Assembly (NCBI GenBank): GCA_020444325.1
Contig: JAHLLD010000011.1
Location: 103,526 to 167,525, forward strand
Origin: a bacterium
Lineage (GTDB): Bacteria; Bacteroidota; Ignavibacteria; SZUA-365
Direction: 5' to 3'
Length of the DNA stretch: 64,000 bases
In this document: in pieces, positions 52,288 through 62,674 of the stretch
How positions within the stretch are numbered: position 1 is the stretch's first letter
How the letters are laid out: every line of letters begins with the position of its first letter
The notes under the pieces: generated by a model
Told to the model about the DNA's origin: nothing
The model's database searches: none
What the model saw: the letters and a program-made list of their open reading frames with translations, nothing else
Program-made: the position numbers and the translations under genes

Positions 52288-53400
52288 TTATTTGAGAACC
52301 ACCACGAGGAATCCGACGATGAGTGCGATGCCGAAGGAAAACGGAATCAGCACTTTCCAGCACATGTACATGAGCTGGTCGACGCGGAGACGCGGCAGCG
52401 TCCAGCGAAGCCAGATGATGACAAAGACGAAGAACAATCCCTTCAGGGCCAGCCAGCCAAATTGTTCGAGAGCCACCAGCCACTGTGCGTCGAAGGCGTC
52501 TCCGAGATACACGCCGAAAGGACTGTTCCATCCACCGAAGAAGAGAATCGCAGTCACGGCGGAGACGAGGAACATGTTGGCATATTCGGACATGAAGAAC
52601 ATGGCGAATTTCATGCCGCTGTACTCGGTGTGGTAGCCTGACACGAGTTCGGATTCCGCTTCCGGAATGTCGAACGGTGTACGGTTGGTTTCAGCCAGCG
52701 CGGTGATATAGTACATCACGAATGCCGCCAGGAAGAAGGGAAGGAAAATCAGGTTGGCCCATGACGCTGCAAGCACCTCCCCGCTCGCGAGCTGCACATC
52801 CGCTTTCGGTCCGCCGAAAACGAACCAGTTCCAGATGGGACCCGACTGCGCGGTGATGATGTCCTGCATGTTGAGACTGCCGACGAAGATGACGATGATG
52901 ACGAGCATCATGGCGGCAGGGACCTCATAGCTGACGATCTGCGCGACCGATCGCATGGCGCCGAAAAGACTGTACTTGTTGTGCGACGCCCAGCCGGCCA
53001 TCATGATGGCCGCAACGTTCAGCGAGCCGATGGCGATCAGGTAGAAGGCACCGAGATTCATATCGGAGCCGACATACTGCGAACTGAACGGAACTACCGC
53101 GAACGCGGCGTACGCCGCCATGAAGGAGAGGAAGGGCGCGAGATTGAAAAGAAACTTGTCCGCTTCCTTCGGGGTGATGTCTTCCTTCTGCAGCAGCTTG
53201 AACACGTCGGCGATGGGCTGAATGATGCCGTAGGGACCGGTGCGCATGGGACCGAGACGGTCCTGCATCCATGCGGAGATCTTGACCTCGCCGAGAATGG
53301 CGAGCAGCGCGTACAGCAGGATGAAAACCAGCGGCAGTGCGCAGTACAGCACCAGGGTCAGGAGATTGTCGCCGAGAAAAGATTGAAGCAAGGATTCCAT
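52288..53400 (-). CDS. nuoH: NADH-quinone oxidoreductase subunit H
   Basis: 370 residues, eight or nine helices. Blocks AWMQDRLGPMRTGPYGIIQP, LAETNRTPFDIPEAESELVSG and LRWTLPRLRVDQLMYMCWK are diagnostic. NuoH forms the quinone-binding cavity with NuoB and NuoD and links it to the membrane arm. The gene starts 26 bases after nuoD. Confidence 0.96.
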   Translation of the reverse strand: MESLLQSFLGDNLLTLVLYCALPLVFILLYALLAILGEVKISAWMQDRLGPMRTGPYGIIQPIADVFKLLQKEDITPKEADKFLFNLAPFLSFMAAYAAFAVVPFSSQYVGSDMNLGAFYLIAIGSLNVAAIMMAGWASHNKYSLFGAMRSVAQIVSYEVPAAMMLVIIVIFVGSLNMQDIITAQSGPIWNWFVFGGPKADVQLASGEVLAASWANLIFLPFFLAAFVMYYITALAETNRTPFDIPEAESELVSGYHTEYSGMKFAMFFMSEYANMFLVSAVTAILFFGGWNSPFGVYLGDAFDAQWLVALEQFGWLALKGLFFVFVIIWLRWTLPRLRVDQLMYMCWKVLIPFSFGIALIVGFLVVVLK

Positions 53401-53426
53401 AAATGTTCCGAGCTGAATGTGCCTTG

Positions 53427-54584
53427 TTATCTGTCGATTTCACCGAGAACGATATCCACGCTGCCGAGGATGGCTACGAGGTCAGCGACGAGCTGACCGC
53501 GGGATATCTCGTCGATCACACTGAGGTTGACGAAGCTGGGTCCGCGTACCTTGACGCGGAAGGGATTCCCGGAACCGTCGGAAATCACGTAGTAACCGAG
53601 TTCGCCGCGAGGATTCTCCACGCGCGTGTAGATTTCACCTTTCGGGGGACGCACGCGCTTGGGAATGGCTTCACCGATGTCCCCTTCAGGGATGTTCTCA
53701 AGCGCCTGCTCAATGATCTTGCAGCTTTCTTCCATCTCCCAGACACGCACCATGTGACGGTCCCAGCAATCGCCGAGCGTCCCGGCCTCGCCGGTGCCGG
53801 TGCAGACCTTCCAGTCGAAACGGTCGTAGATGGAGTACGGATCATCGCGGCGAAGATCGAAATCCACGCCCGACCCGCGAAGCATCGGACCCGAGCAGCC
53901 ATAGCTGACGGCCACGTCCACCGGCAGCACACCGACATTCGCCGTGCGCTCGATGAAAATCTTGTTGAAGTTGAGAAGGTTGTTGACTTCCGTGATGGTG
54001 GGACGGAATTTCTTGATGAAATCCGCGACTTCCTTCTCGAATCCTTCATGCACGTCATGCGAGAGTCCGCCGACCCACATATAATTGTAGAGCAGACGCG
54101 CTCCGCAGGTTTTCTCGAAAATATCGAGAATGTATTCACGGTCACGGAAGCAGTAGAGGAACGGCGTAAATGCGCCGATATCCATGCCAAAGGTACCGAT
54201 GGCCACGAGATGCGATGCGATACGCTGCAGCTCGGCCATGATGACGCGGATGTACTCAACGCGCTCCGGCACCTCGATGCCCATCAGTCTTTCCACTGCC
54301 AGGGCAAAACCGTGATTATTGTTCATCGCCGCGAGATAATCCATGCGGTCGGTGTACGGGATGACCTGCGGATATGTCATCGCTTCGGCATGCTTCTCGA
54401 AACAGCGGTGCAGATAGCCGAGATGCGGGATCACCTTGACAATGACTTCTCCGTCGAGCACCAGCTCGAGGCGCAGCACACCGTGGGTGGACGGATGCTG
54501 GGGTCCCATATTGAGAACCAGTTCGTCGGTTTTGAGGCGACCGGCTTCGATGTCGGCCCGCAGATCTTCTAACATTTCACTCAT
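53427..54584 (-). CDS. nuoD: NADH-quinone oxidoreductase subunit D
   Basis: 385 residues. [35 protein letters not shown] and [15 protein letters not shown] are the quinone-site motifs (His and Tyr). [22 protein letters not shown] and the C-terminal [13 protein letters not shown] are typical. Homologous to the large subunit of [NiFe]-hydrogenases without the metal ligands. AGGATATTTC precedes the ATG. Confidence 0.97.
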   Translation of the reverse strand: MSEMLEDLRADIEAGRLKTDELVLNMGPQHPSTHGVLRLELVLDGEVIVKVIPHLGYLHRCFEKHAEAMTYPQVIPYTDRMDYLAAMNNNHGFALAVERLMGIEVPERVEYIRVIMAELQRIASHLVAIGTFGMDIGAFTPFLYCFRDREYILDIFEKTCGARLLYNYMWVGGLSHDVHEGFEKEVADFIKKFRPTITEVNNLLNFNKIFIERTANVGVLPVDVAVSYGCSGPMLRGSGVDFDLRRDDPYSIYDRFDWKVCTGTGEAGTLGDCWDRHMVRVWEMEESCKIIEQALENIPEGDIGEAIPKRVRPPKGEIYTRVENPRGELGYYVISDGSGNPFRVKVRGPSFVNLSVIDEISRGQLVADLVAILGSVDIVLGEIDR

Positions 54585-54600
54585 AGAAGAAATATCCTGA

Positions 54601-55077
54601 TCAGTAAGGAACTTTCATGCCGTTGTAAAACTCGGGGACTTCATAATCCTTGCGCAGTGGGTACCCTTCCCAGTCATACGGGAGCAGGATGCGCCGCAGG
54701 TCACGGTGTCCGTCAAAAATGATCCCGATGAGATCATACGCCTCGCGCTCATGCCAATCGGCAATGCGCCAGACCTTTTCCACAGTGGGAACATGCGGAT
54801 CATCGGCCTGCACGATAACCTTGATGGTTACCTTGTGTTCGAGCTTGATCGAATGCAGATGATACACGGCCAGCAGTGTACCGTCTGCCCCGTCAACGCC
54901 GCTCAGACACATCAGCGAGTCGAACAGCAGCTTCTCATCATCGCGCAGCTGCAGAGCGACTTCCCGGATGCTCTCGCGGGGCACAATGATGCAGGGCACT
55001 TCCTCATCGAGCTGCAGCGCGACATCGTTGAACAATGCCGAGAGATATTCAAATATTTCCTTGGTTTCCATGGCCAT
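54601..55077 (-). CDS. nuoC: NADH-quinone oxidoreductase subunit C
   Basis: 158 residues; ATG at 55077 or 55071. Recognised by [38 protein letters not shown] region, where [23 protein letters not shown] is the family signature. Small peripheral-arm subunit. Separate gene, not fused to nuoD. Confidence 0.95.
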   Translation of the reverse strand: MAMETKEIFEYLSALFNDVALQLDEEVPCIIVPRESIREVALQLRDDEKLLFDSLMCLSGVDGADGTLLAVYHLHSIKLEHKVTIKVIVQADDPHVPTVEKVWRIADWHEREAYDLIGIIFDGHRDLRRILLPYDWEGYPLRKDYEVPEFYNGMKVPY

Positions 55078-55139
55078 GGCTCTGTGGAAAATTAACGTGT
55101 CGGAATGAATCGGGTCAGGAAAGGCATGATGAGACCGGC

Positions 55140-55652
55140 TTACGCTTTCTCACCGACAGGAGCGCCTTTTTCCTTGACCAGAGTGAAATCGCGTACTTTC
55201 TCCTGCAGTCGCATCCAGCCCTCGAGCAACGCTTCGGGACGCGGGGGACAACCGGGAATGTACACGTCGACCGGAACCACACGATCCACGCCCTTGAGCA
55301 CGTGGTACCCGTGTTCCCAGTAAGGTCCGCCGCAGTTGGAGCAGCTGCCCATGGAAACCACGTAACGGGGTTCGGCCATCTGTTCGTAGAGGCGCTTGAC
55401 GCGCGTAGCCATTTTGAGGGTGACGGTACCGGCAACGATCATCACGTCACACTGACGGGGACTCGGACGCGGGAGCACGCCGAAACGCATGATGTCATTG
55501 TGCGAGGCACTTGCCGCCATCATCTCGATGGCACAGCAGGCCAGACCGAAGGACATCTGCCAGAGCGAGCAGAGCCGCGCCCAGTTCAATACCCCTTCGA
55601 CCGATGTGATAACAATGTTGCCGTCGTCGAATTGCTTGTCGAGAAGACCCAT
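55140..55652 (-). CDS. nuoB: NADH-quinone oxidoreductase subunit B
   Basis: 170 residues; AAAGGAG precedes the ATG. Carries terminal cluster N2 with ligands in [21 protein letters not shown] and [11 protein letters not shown]. Sits next to the quinone site with NuoD. Spacing to nuoA is 17 bases. Confidence 0.96.
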   Translation of the reverse strand: MGLLDKQFDDGNIVITSVEGVLNWARLCSLWQMSFGLACCAIEMMAASASHNDIMRFGVLPRPSPRQCDVMIVAGTVTLKMATRVKRLYEQMAEPRYVVSMGSCSNCGGPYWEHGYHVLKGVDRVVPVDVYIPGCPPRPEALLEGWMRLQEKVRDFTLVKEKGAPVGEKA

Positions 55653-55669
55653 GAATACTCCTTTCGCTC

Positions 55670-56143
55670 TCAGTCAGCCTGTGTCGCGGGTTCGTCGGTA
55701 GGAAGGGTGTCACCCCCCGCCGCAGGGGCGCGACGGAGTGTCCCCCTGTCAACCAGTGCATCCAGGGAAGGGACCTGCGGCTGCGGACGCACCCACTCGA
55801 GATCGCCCTTGCCCCACAGATAGAAATCCGCGAGGAAAAGGATCACGATGAAGATGGCGCCGGCGAGGTACGCGAACATCCCTATCTTCTGGAAGATCAC
55901 TGCCCAGGGAAACAGCACGACCAGTTCGACATCAAAGAGAATGAAAATAAGGGCAACGACGTAGAATCGAATATTGAATCGCATCCACTGAGGTCCGATA
56001 GGATCCTCTCCGCACTCGTATGGAAGCGTTTTCTCGTCGGTGGGATTGTGCGGTCTGAGAAGTTTCGCCACAAGCAGGCCGCCTGCTACGAAAACCAGCC
56101 CCAGGATGATGAAAACCAGGGCTTTACCAAATTCTGTCAGCAT
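55670..56143 (-). CDS. nuoA: NADH-quinone oxidoreductase subunit A
   Basis: 157 residues; three helices. [34 protein letters not shown] region is the NuoA signature. The C-terminal ~45 residues ([20 protein letters not shown] and Thr/Pro-rich end) are a soluble extension longer than usual. First gene of the cluster; the 89 bases before it contain the promoter region, where no consensus hexamers stand out. Confidence 0.95.
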   Translation of the reverse strand: MLTEFGKALVFIILGLVFVAGGLLVAKLLRPHNPTDEKTLPYECGEDPIGPQWMRFNIRFYVVALIFILFDVELVVLFPWAVIFQKIGMFAYLAGAIFIVILFLADFYLWGKGDLEWVRPQPQVPSLDALVDRGTLRRAPAAGGDTLPTDEPATQAD

Positions 56144-56232
56144 TTGTCAATATCAGTAGTTGCTAAAGACAAAGTATCTTGGATAAACTATGAAAAAACA
56201 ATAAAACATCAAACAATACCGAGTATTAAATC

Positions 56233-56922
56233 TCATTCCCTGATTCTCGTTTCATTCGGGAATCTCTCTCCTGCCGCCCTGGGCTGCGACCCGTTGAACG
56301 GCGGATACTCGTCAACGAGATAGAGCATGTACGCATCCAGGCGGGATGTGTAGATAAACCAGCCGTACAGCCATTCGAACTGCCAGCGTGCAAGCTTCCC
56401 GGCGAACAGCACGGTCCAGAATGCGAGGAAACTCACGATGCTCGAAACGAAGATGTAGCCAATGGAAAAAAACAGGTGCGGAAAGAGAATCAGCAGCCGG
56501 AAAAACACGGTGAGACGGGAAAGACGGTCGGGATAATCAACATGGACACGAACAGGATACTGACCGGCCTCGCCTTTGAACGGCGGGTAGATGTCGGACA
56601 GGAGTAACCAGTACGCGTTCAGGCGGCTGCGGTAGCGGAGATAACCCGTCAGGAATTCCCACAGCGCCTGCGGGTGCCTTCCGGTAAAAATGATGGCCCA
56701 GAAAGAAATGAACTGCAGCAACCCTGCGGCCATCCCATAGAAATAGGCCCAGAAGAGATGTGGAAGCAGCAGAATGGGACGAAAAATCAGCAGCAGCCGG
56801 GATGAGGTAGCGGGACGATCGACGGAAAAAAGGGCTGGGTACATGTGCAGGCAGACTCCAACTCTGTCGTGGATGAACAGCTCCGCAATCATGTTACGAA
56901 ACTCGTTCGCCAGAACAAACAT
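56233..56922 (-). CDS. DUF4389 family membrane protein with two repeats
   Basis: 229 residues; the ATG at 56922 follows GGGGGGAGGAAAAAGC, a very strong ribosome site, which decides the start. Two copies of one unit are visible: each has a Pro-rich turn, a hydrophobic double helix (LIFRPILLLPHLFWAYFYGM; FFRLLILFPHLFFSIGYIF), WxxxFTGRHP or WTVLFAGK, then a conserved LNAYWLLLSDIYPPF or LDAYMLYLVDEYPPF. This matches DUF4389. Function unknown. Not part of the nuo operon by strand order alone, since it is upstream of nuoA on the same strand with 89 bases between. Confidence 0.8.
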   Translation of the reverse strand: MFVLANEFRNMIAELFIHDRVGVCLHMYPALFSVDRPATSSRLLLIFRPILLLPHLFWAYFYGMAAGLLQFISFWAIIFTGRHPQALWEFLTGYLRYRSRLNAYWLLLSDIYPPFKGEAGQYPVRVHVDYPDRLSRLTVFFRLLILFPHLFFSIGYIFVSSIVSFLAFWTVLFAGKLARWQFEWLYGWFIYTSRLDAYMLYLVDEYPPFNGSQPRAAGERFPNETRIRE

Positions 56923-56975
56923 TGCTTTTTCCTCCCCCCTGCTTTAACTTCCCGCCTCCGTAATTACTGCCCTGA

Positions 56976-57317
<342 letters not shown>

Positions 57318-57344
57318 CGCTTCGGGTGCTTCGCACCCTCCGCG

Positions 57345-57428
57345 TATGGAAAAATGGAATGATTGAAGTATGGAAACATACCCGTCAAACGTGGATTTTT
57401 CCATTTTTCAATCATTCCATCTATCTAT
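57345..57428. repeat. Family B imperfect palindrome
   Basis: TATGGAAAAATGGAATGATTG on the left is mirrored by CCATTTTTCAATCATTCCAT on the right, the most complete copy of this family. It is the first third of the 324-base gene-free stretch 57318-57641. The stretch 57429-57501 shows nothing else. Confidence 0.85.
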
Positions 57429-57501
57429 GACGAATAATGTACACAGAAAAGATGATGCAAGCGGAGACTGTACAAATGGGGAGATCGTGGCAGGGGGAAA
57501 T

Positions 57502-57550
57502 AAAAAAGAGCCAACTGAAGCTGAGGAGGGAGAGACTAAAGTTGGCTCTT
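57502..57550 (-). terminator. Rho-independent terminator of the yebC-ruvC-ruvA unit
   Basis: Perfect 11-bp stem AAGAGCCAACT / AGTTGGCTCTT with a 23-base purine-rich loop; on the minus strand it ends in a TTTTTTATT run. It lies about 90 bases after the ruvA stop; nothing is seen in 57551-57641. Confidence 0.8.
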
Positions 57551-57641
57551 GGAAACAGTGAATGCGGAGTCAATATACATAAGCAGTTTCCTTAAAGCAA
57601 GGGTTTAGCTAAATTTTTCTTATCTATTGCTATCAAAGGGG

Positions 57642-58244
57642 TTAACGGGAATTGAGCTGTTTGAGTGCAAGTTTTATCAGTTCAGATGTACTCTCGGGGG
57701 CATTTTCACCTGATCGCTGCAGGGCCGCGATGGCTTTTTCCGCGGTGGCACGGGGATAACCGAGTGCCTGGAGTGCCATAAGCGCTTCTTCGCGTGCGAC
57801 TGCAGTTTTATCCCCTGTTTTCAGGGCTTCGGAGCTGCTTTCGCGCATGAAACTGTCGCGCAGTTCAACCACGATACGTTCTGCGGTTTTGCGTCCGATA
57901 CCCGGAATGCGCGTCAATGCGGCGACGTCGCCGTTAATGACACGTTCACGCAGAGCGTCTGGCGCAGCACCGGAGAGAATATTCAAGGCCATGCGGGCGC
58001 CGATACCTGAAATGCTCTGCAGCTTGCGAAAAAGCGCGCGCTCCATCTCGGTGGCGAAACCGTAGAGCTGCATTGCGTCTTCCCGCACGTGCAGATGAGT
58101 GAGAAGCTGTACCTCCTGCCCTGTCGCCGGCAGTTTTTCATACGTGGAGAGAGGGATGTGGACCTCATACCCCACACCGGCCACTTCGATAATGGCGGAA
58201 ACGGCTTCTTTTGCAGCCAGCGTGCCGTGCAGAAAGGCGATCAT
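57642..58244 (-). CDS. ruvA: Holliday junction branch migration protein RuvA
   Basis: 200 residues. MIAFLHGTLAAKEAVSAIIE start, acidic pin region and helix-hairpin-helix motifs (LQSISGIGARMALNIL; LTRIPGIGRKTAERIVVEL), then the C-terminal domain III (AREEALMALQALGYPRATAE) that contacts RuvB. RuvA tetramers hold the junction during branch migration. ruvB is not here; the usual ruvC-ruvA order is kept with a 76-base gap. Confidence 0.96.
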   Translation of the reverse strand: MIAFLHGTLAAKEAVSAIIEVAGVGYEVHIPLSTYEKLPATGQEVQLLTHLHVREDAMQLYGFATEMERALFRKLQSISGIGARMALNILSGAAPDALRERVINGDVAALTRIPGIGRKTAERIVVELRDSFMRESSSEALKTGDKTAVAREEALMALQALGYPRATAEKAIAALQRSGENAPESTSELIKLALKQLNSR

Positions 58245-58320
58245 GGCCTTTTCCTCGCAGTCATTTCCAGAACTCTCCGGTCATGTTGAGAACTGTATGG
58301 TCGGTACCCGCACGAAAGAG

Positions 58321-58860
58321 TCATTTCCGAATCCTGTCGGGATGTTCCTTGAGATAGCTTTCCCAACTGCGCACACGGGCACGGGGAGTAGACAGCTGCA
58401 TGCCGTGGGTGATGGCAATGGCCAGTCCGTCGGCTTCATCCGACTTTTTGAAATCTTCCCGCAGTCCTAAAATGGTTTTCACCATGTATTCCACCTGCTG
58501 CTTTGCGGCGGCACCGCTTCCGGTGACAGCGCGCTTGACTTCTCGTGGAGAATACTCCGCAATACCGAGCTGCCGGTGCACGGCGGCGAGAATGGCAACA
58601 CCGCGTACCTGGCCAAGTTTCAGTGTTGCCTGGATGTTTTTTCCATAGAATGCCGTCTCAATGCAGAATTCGTCGGGATGCTCCCTGTCGATGACTTCAA
58701 TGAGTCCGTCATACACCTTGCGCAGCCGCACGGCAACGCTGTCTGAGGGTTTCATCGTAATGATACCTGAAGTCAGGCGATGGAATTTGTTTCCACTGCT
58801 TTCAATCAAGCCATACCCGGTGATCAGCGATCCCGGGTCCACACCCAGGATAAGCATCAT
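58321..58860 (-). CDS. ruvC: Crossover junction endodeoxyribonuclease RuvC
   Basis: 179 residues. LGVDPGSLITGYGLIE contains the first catalytic Asp; VFCIETAF-like EFCIETAFYGKN and SGAAAKQQVEYMV, SDEADGLAIAITHG carry the others. RuvC cuts Holliday junctions as a dimer. The start overlaps the yebC stop by one base, so yebC and ruvC are co-translated. Confidence 0.97.
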   Translation of the reverse strand: MMLILGVDPGSLITGYGLIESSGNKFHRLTSGIITMKPSDSVAVRLRKVYDGLIEVIDREHPDEFCIETAFYGKNIQATLKLGQVRGVAILAAVHRQLGIAEYSPREVKRAVTGSGAAAKQQVEYMVKTILGLREDFKKSDEADGLAIAITHGMQLSTPRARVRSWESYLKEHPDRIRK

Positions 58861-59609
58861 CAGCCCTGCTGCAGTGATTCGAGCACGTCGGCATCGATAT
58901 CGAAGTCGGCGTAGACATTCTGCACATCGTCATGATCTTCGAGCACTTCCAGCAGACGGATGACGCCTTCGGCGTCCTTGCCGTCCACCTTCAACGTGTT
59001 CTGCGGCACCATCTGCACTTCGGCCTCCTCGACCTCGATGCTGTTTTCCTCAAGCGCTTTTTTGACGTCCTCGAGACTGGAAGATTCGGTGACGATTTCG
59101 AAGTGATCCTCCTCCGTGCTCATGTCTTCCGCACCGGCCTCGATGGCGATCAGCATGAGCTCTTCTTCTTCGTATTTCTTCGGGATGGTGACGATGCCCT
59201 TGCGGTCGAACTTCCATCCCACGGCGCCGGCCTCGGCGAGGTTGCCGTTATTCTTCGAGAAGAGGTGGCGGATTTCCGCGACTGTGCGGTTCTTGTTATC
59301 GGTGATGGTCTCGATGAGGAATGCCACGCCACCCGGACCGTATCCCTCATACGTGATTTCTTCATAGTTGACGCCTTCGACTTCACCGGTTCCGCGCTGG
59401 ATGGCGCGTTTGATGTTGTCGTTGGGCATGTTGGCGCCTTTGGCCTTGTCAACAGCAAGCCGAAGCCGGGGATTGGCGTCAATATCACCGCCGCCGTCAC
59501 GGGCGGCAATCGTTATTTCCTTGATGAGGCGGCCGAAAAGCTTGCCGCGTGCGGCATCCTTGGCGCCCTTCGCCCGTTTGATGGTCGACCATTTGGAATG
59601 ACCAGACAT
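58860..59609 (-). CDS. YebC/PmpR family protein
   Basis: 249 residues, normal length. MSGHSKWSTIKRAKGAKDAARGK is the universal start, GGDIDANPRLRLAVDKAKGANMPNDNIKRAI follows in pieces and the C-terminal domain is intact. The TACO1/YebC family includes both DNA-binding regulators and translation factors that relieve ribosome stalling at proline stretches. Neighbour pairing with ruvC is widespread in bacteria. Confidence 0.96.
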   Translation of the reverse strand: MSGHSKWSTIKRAKGAKDAARGKLFGRLIKEITIAARDGGGDIDANPRLRLAVDKAKGANMPNDNIKRAIQRGTGEVEGVNYEEITYEGYGPGGVAFLIETITDNKNRTVAEIRHLFSKNNGNLAEAGAVGWKFDRKGIVTIPKKYEEEELMLIAIEAGAEDMSTEEDHFEIVTESSSLEDVKKALEENSIEVEEAEVQMVPQNTLKVDGKDAEGVIRLLEVLEDHDDVQNVYADFDIDADVLESLQQG

Positions 59610-59636
59610 CGTAACCTCCAGAACAATGAGTATGTG

Positions 59637-61394
59637 TTAATCTTCCTGAAAACTCTTGATTTGCGCGAGGATTTCCTGCTGGGTGCGTTCTTCGTTGGTG
59701 GTACGCACATCCTTGAGCTTCAGCTGCGGGAAGACATTCCCGTTCCAGCTGTTTTCCTCGATGGTAAACAGAATGTCCGCGCGGGCGCCGTCATCCGCCA
59801 CCTCAGGGAGACGGGATCCGAGACCGAACCCGATGCAGTCGAATACCACACCGTCCTGACGCACCTTCATCTTCAGATGATCGCGTCCGACGATGCGCGG
59901 ACTCCCGAACACCTCGACATCATGCGAGAAGAAGACCGGCCGCAGGTTGCCCGGACCAAAGGGTGCGAACTGCTTGAGGATGCGGAAAAACCGCGGGGTA
60001 ATATCCGGCAGTCTGATCTGCGCATCCGCGACGATTTCATGCGTGAGCATTTCCTCGTCGAGCATTTCCTCGGCGACCTTCATGAAGCAGTCACGGAACT
60101 CCGGGATTTTCTCAATTTCGAGTGCCAGTCCGGCAGCATACTTGTGTCCGCCGAACTGCAGGAGCAGATGCTCGCAGCGACTCAGCGCTTCATAGATGTT
60201 GAAGTTCATGATGCTGCGCGCCGAGCCTTTCGCGACACCGTCGATGGTCGTGAGCAGCACGGTGGGACGATAGAATTTCTCAACAAGACGGGAAGCCACG
60301 ATGCCGATGACACCGGGATGCCAGTCGCCGTTGTGGAGTACGATGGGACGTTCTTCATCACCCGCGAGAAAATCTTCCGCCACCTGTGCGGCATGATTGA
60401 ACGTTTCCTCGTCAATCACCCGACGGTTGCGGTTCTCCTCTTCGAGGATCAGAGCACATTCGCGTGCGCGGACATCCTCATCACAGGTGAGAAGCTCCAC
60501 GGCCCGTGTGGCGTCGCCCAGCCTGCCCACCGCGTTGATGCGCGGCGCCATGACGAAGACGATCTGCTGCGCGGTGAGATCGCCGTATCGCAGGTTTGAT
60601 GAATCCATCAGCGCCTTGATGCCGGCGCGGGGATTGTCGTTGATAATCTTCAATCCGTAGTGCACGAGGATCCGATTTTCCCCGACCATCGGGACGATAT
60701 CGGCTGCCGCGGCGATTGCGACGAAATCGAGATACTCGTACGGCACTTCCCGCATCGAGTAGTATTCGGCCAGTCCCTGAATCAGTTTGAACCCCACACC
60801 TGCACCCGAAAGATATTTGAACGGGTAGAGATCGCCCGGCTTGAGCGGATCGAGCACGGCATGCGCATCGGGAATTTCGGCCCCGGGTTCATGATGATCG
60901 CAGATGATGACGTCAATATTACGTGTCTTCGCGTACTCGACCTGTGACACGGCGGTAATGCCGCAGTCAATGGAAATGAGCAGCGTGGTTCCGATACCGT
61001 CGGCGTAGTCAATACCTGCCTCCGAGATGCCGTATCCCTCGCTCATGCGATCAGGGATGTACACCTCCGCGTCGCATCCGATGCGACGGAGAAAGAGGTA
61101 GAGCAGGCTGGCACTGTTGGTCCCGTCAACGTCATAGTCCCCGTATACGAGAACTTTTTCCTTCTTGTCCTTCGCAGCAACGATACGCGACACTGCCTTT
61201 TCCATGTCGTGCATGAGAAAAGGGTTATGAAGCTGATCGAGTGCGGGACGAAAGAAGGCCTTCGCGGAATCGTAGTCCTCGATTCCGCGGCTGATCAGGA
61301 TCGAAGAGATGACTTGAGGTACATGAATCTCCTCAACAAGCCGACGCACCTTGGCAGGATCCCCGGGGGCCCTGATGCTCCATTTTGCGTCCAT
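59637..61394 (-). CDS. recJ: Single-stranded-DNA-specific exonuclease RecJ
   Basis: 585 residues; AGGATTCACTC precedes the ATG. DHH motifs: LVYGDYDVDGTNSASLL, DVIICDHHEPG; DHHA1 domain with FGGHKYAAGLALEIEKI. The C-terminal OB-like part (FFSHDVEVFGSPRIVGRDHL) is present. RecJ degrades single strands 5' to 3' in recombination and mismatch repair. It is followed by yebC on the same strand with 27 bases between. Confidence 0.96.
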   Translation of the reverse strand: MDAKWSIRAPGDPAKVRRLVEEIHVPQVISSILISRGIEDYDSAKAFFRPALDQLHNPFLMHDMEKAVSRIVAAKDKKEKVLVYGDYDVDGTNSASLLYLFLRRIGCDAEVYIPDRMSEGYGISEAGIDYADGIGTTLLISIDCGITAVSQVEYAKTRNIDVIICDHHEPGAEIPDAHAVLDPLKPGDLYPFKYLSGAGVGFKLIQGLAEYYSMREVPYEYLDFVAIAAAADIVPMVGENRILVHYGLKIINDNPRAGIKALMDSSNLRYGDLTAQQIVFVMAPRINAVGRLGDATRAVELLTCDEDVRARECALILEEENRNRRVIDEETFNHAAQVAEDFLAGDEERPIVLHNGDWHPGVIGIVASRLVEKFYRPTVLLTTIDGVAKGSARSIMNFNIYEALSRCEHLLLQFGGHKYAAGLALEIEKIPEFRDCFMKVAEEMLDEEMLTHEIVADAQIRLPDITPRFFRILKQFAPFGPGNLRPVFFSHDVEVFGSPRIVGRDHLKMKVRQDGVVFDCIGFGLGSRLPEVADDGARADILFTIEENSWNGNVFPQLKLKDVRTTNEERTQQEILAQIKSFQED

Positions 61395-61467
61395 GAGTGA
61401 ATCCTTTTTGTAATTTGTACTATAAACATTTTCTTACTCTTTTTTCAAATTTCTGGGGTTGAAACAA

Positions 61468-61922
61468 GGGACTCACGTCCATCTGTAAGCCGAATTCTGT
61501 CTGTTCCACTTCGCGCGAAGCATTGAGCGCAAAGCGCTCTTCGCGATGCACGGCGGTGGAAGAGGCAGTCATCTATCTGGATCCGGCATTGCTGCAGGAT
61601 TCAAGCGACCTACCCGAGTACCGGTCCCTGCAAGGCGGGGACACTGCGCGGGCAACACAGTTCGGAAGACGGTACTCCTACGCGGTCTTGCTCCGGGTGG
61701 GGTTTGCCAGGCCAGACTGTCTCCAGTCTGCCGGTGCGCTCTTACCGCACCATTTCACCCTTACCTTTTCCTACGCCGAAGCGTGGGGACTGGCGGTGTG
61801 TTTTCTGCTGCACTTTCCGTCGCCTTTCGACGCCCGGACGTTATCCGGCACCCAGCCCTGCGGAGTTCGGACTTTCCTCCCCTGCCTTGCGGCAAAGGCG
61901 ACTGCCCGATGGACATGAGCCC
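61468..61922 (-). ncRNA. rnpB: RNase P RNA (class A)
   Basis: The hallmark 5' motif GAGGAAAGTCCGAAC is at 61884-61868 on the minus strand, and the 3' motif ACAGAATTCGGCTTAC, which pairs with it as P4, is near 61500-61485. The ends form helix P1: the strand at 61922-61908 (complement of GATGGACATGAGCCC) pairs with GATGGACGTGAGTCCC at 61483-61468, allowing G-U pairs. About 455 nt, within bacterial range. It begins six bases after the zinc-ribbon gene stop, so it is probably processed from or promoted within that gene. All open frames in this stretch are spurious. Confidence 0.95.
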
Positions 61923-61927
61923 GCTTG

Positions 61928-62650
61928 TTATATGCTCGTTTCTTGAGCGATTTCTTCTGAGACGAGAATGCGGCCGCAATGCTCGCAGATGAAGAGACGA
62001 TCGTTCTTCTTCACCTCGAGGATCATCTGGGGCGGCACGACATTGTAGCAGCCGCTGCAGGATTCACGGCGGATCGGCGCTACGGCCTTTCCCTTCGCCT
62101 CGCGGATGCGCGTATACAGTTCAAGATCTTTTTCGAGCAGACCCTTCAACGCCTCTTCGCGGTTGGCCTCAAGGGTCATTTCTTCTTCATTCGTGGCCTC
62201 GAGAATCTCTTTCAGCTCTTCGTGCTTGACCTCGAGCTCCTTGACCAATTCTTCATGACGGGTCTCGAACTCGGTCTTGCTGGTCTTCAGCTCGTCCGCG
62301 CGCTGCATGGTCTGTTCGATCTCCGCTTCATGGCTGGCGATGGTGTTCTCCGCCGTTTCCATCTCGCGGGTGAGCGCGTCGTATTCCTTGTTATTGGTCA
62401 CTTCGAGCTGCTGACCTTTGTACTTGTCGATTTTGGCGATAAGCTCGAGGGATTCCTTCTCCATCTGGCTGCGCTCGACAGCACCTTTTTTCAGGGCTTC
62501 GTCGCATTCCTCGATGCGCTGTTCTACCATTTTCAACTCGGCTTCCATGGCGTTGACGGTTTCCGGGAGGTCACCGCGCAACTCGCGCAGCTCATCGAGT
62601 TCCGTGTCGAGCAATTGAAGCAGGTACAGCGATTGAAGTGTGCTTTTCAA
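61928..62650 (-). CDS. Coiled-coil protein with C4 zinc ribbon (DUF164/CdsZ-like)
   Basis: 240 residues. Residues ~1-180 are a long heptad-repeat coiled coil (LDTELDELRELRGDLPETVN, MQRADELKTSKTEFETRHEE). The C-terminus has a zinc ribbon with four cysteines in SCSGCYNVVPPQ and FICEHCGRILV. Proteins of this family are widespread and often sit beside nif3-like and rnpB genes; their function is uncertain, with a proposed link to transport chaperones or nucleic acid. The gene starts 24 bases after the Nif3-like stop. Confidence 0.9.
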   Translation of the reverse strand: MKSTLQSLYLLQLLDTELDELRELRGDLPETVNAMEAELKMVEQRIEECDEALKKGAVERSQMEKESLELIAKIDKYKGQQLEVTNNKEYDALTREMETAENTIASHEAEIEQTMQRADELKTSKTEFETRHEELVKELEVKHEELKEILEATNEEEMTLEANREEALKGLLEKDLELYTRIREAKGKAVAPIRRESCSGCYNVVPPQMILEVKKNDRLFICEHCGRILVSEEIAQETSI

Positions 62651-62674
62651 GAGATCTCCTTTAGTTCTTCCGTG

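Noticed and set aside
53403..54572. 389-codon plus-strand open frame
   Set aside because: Antisense to nuoD.
58932..60599. 555-codon plus-strand open frame
   Set aside because: Antisense to yebC and recJ, spanning both genes and the gap between them.
61523..61992. Several open frames of 60-150 codons
   Set aside because: They lie in the RNase P RNA gene.
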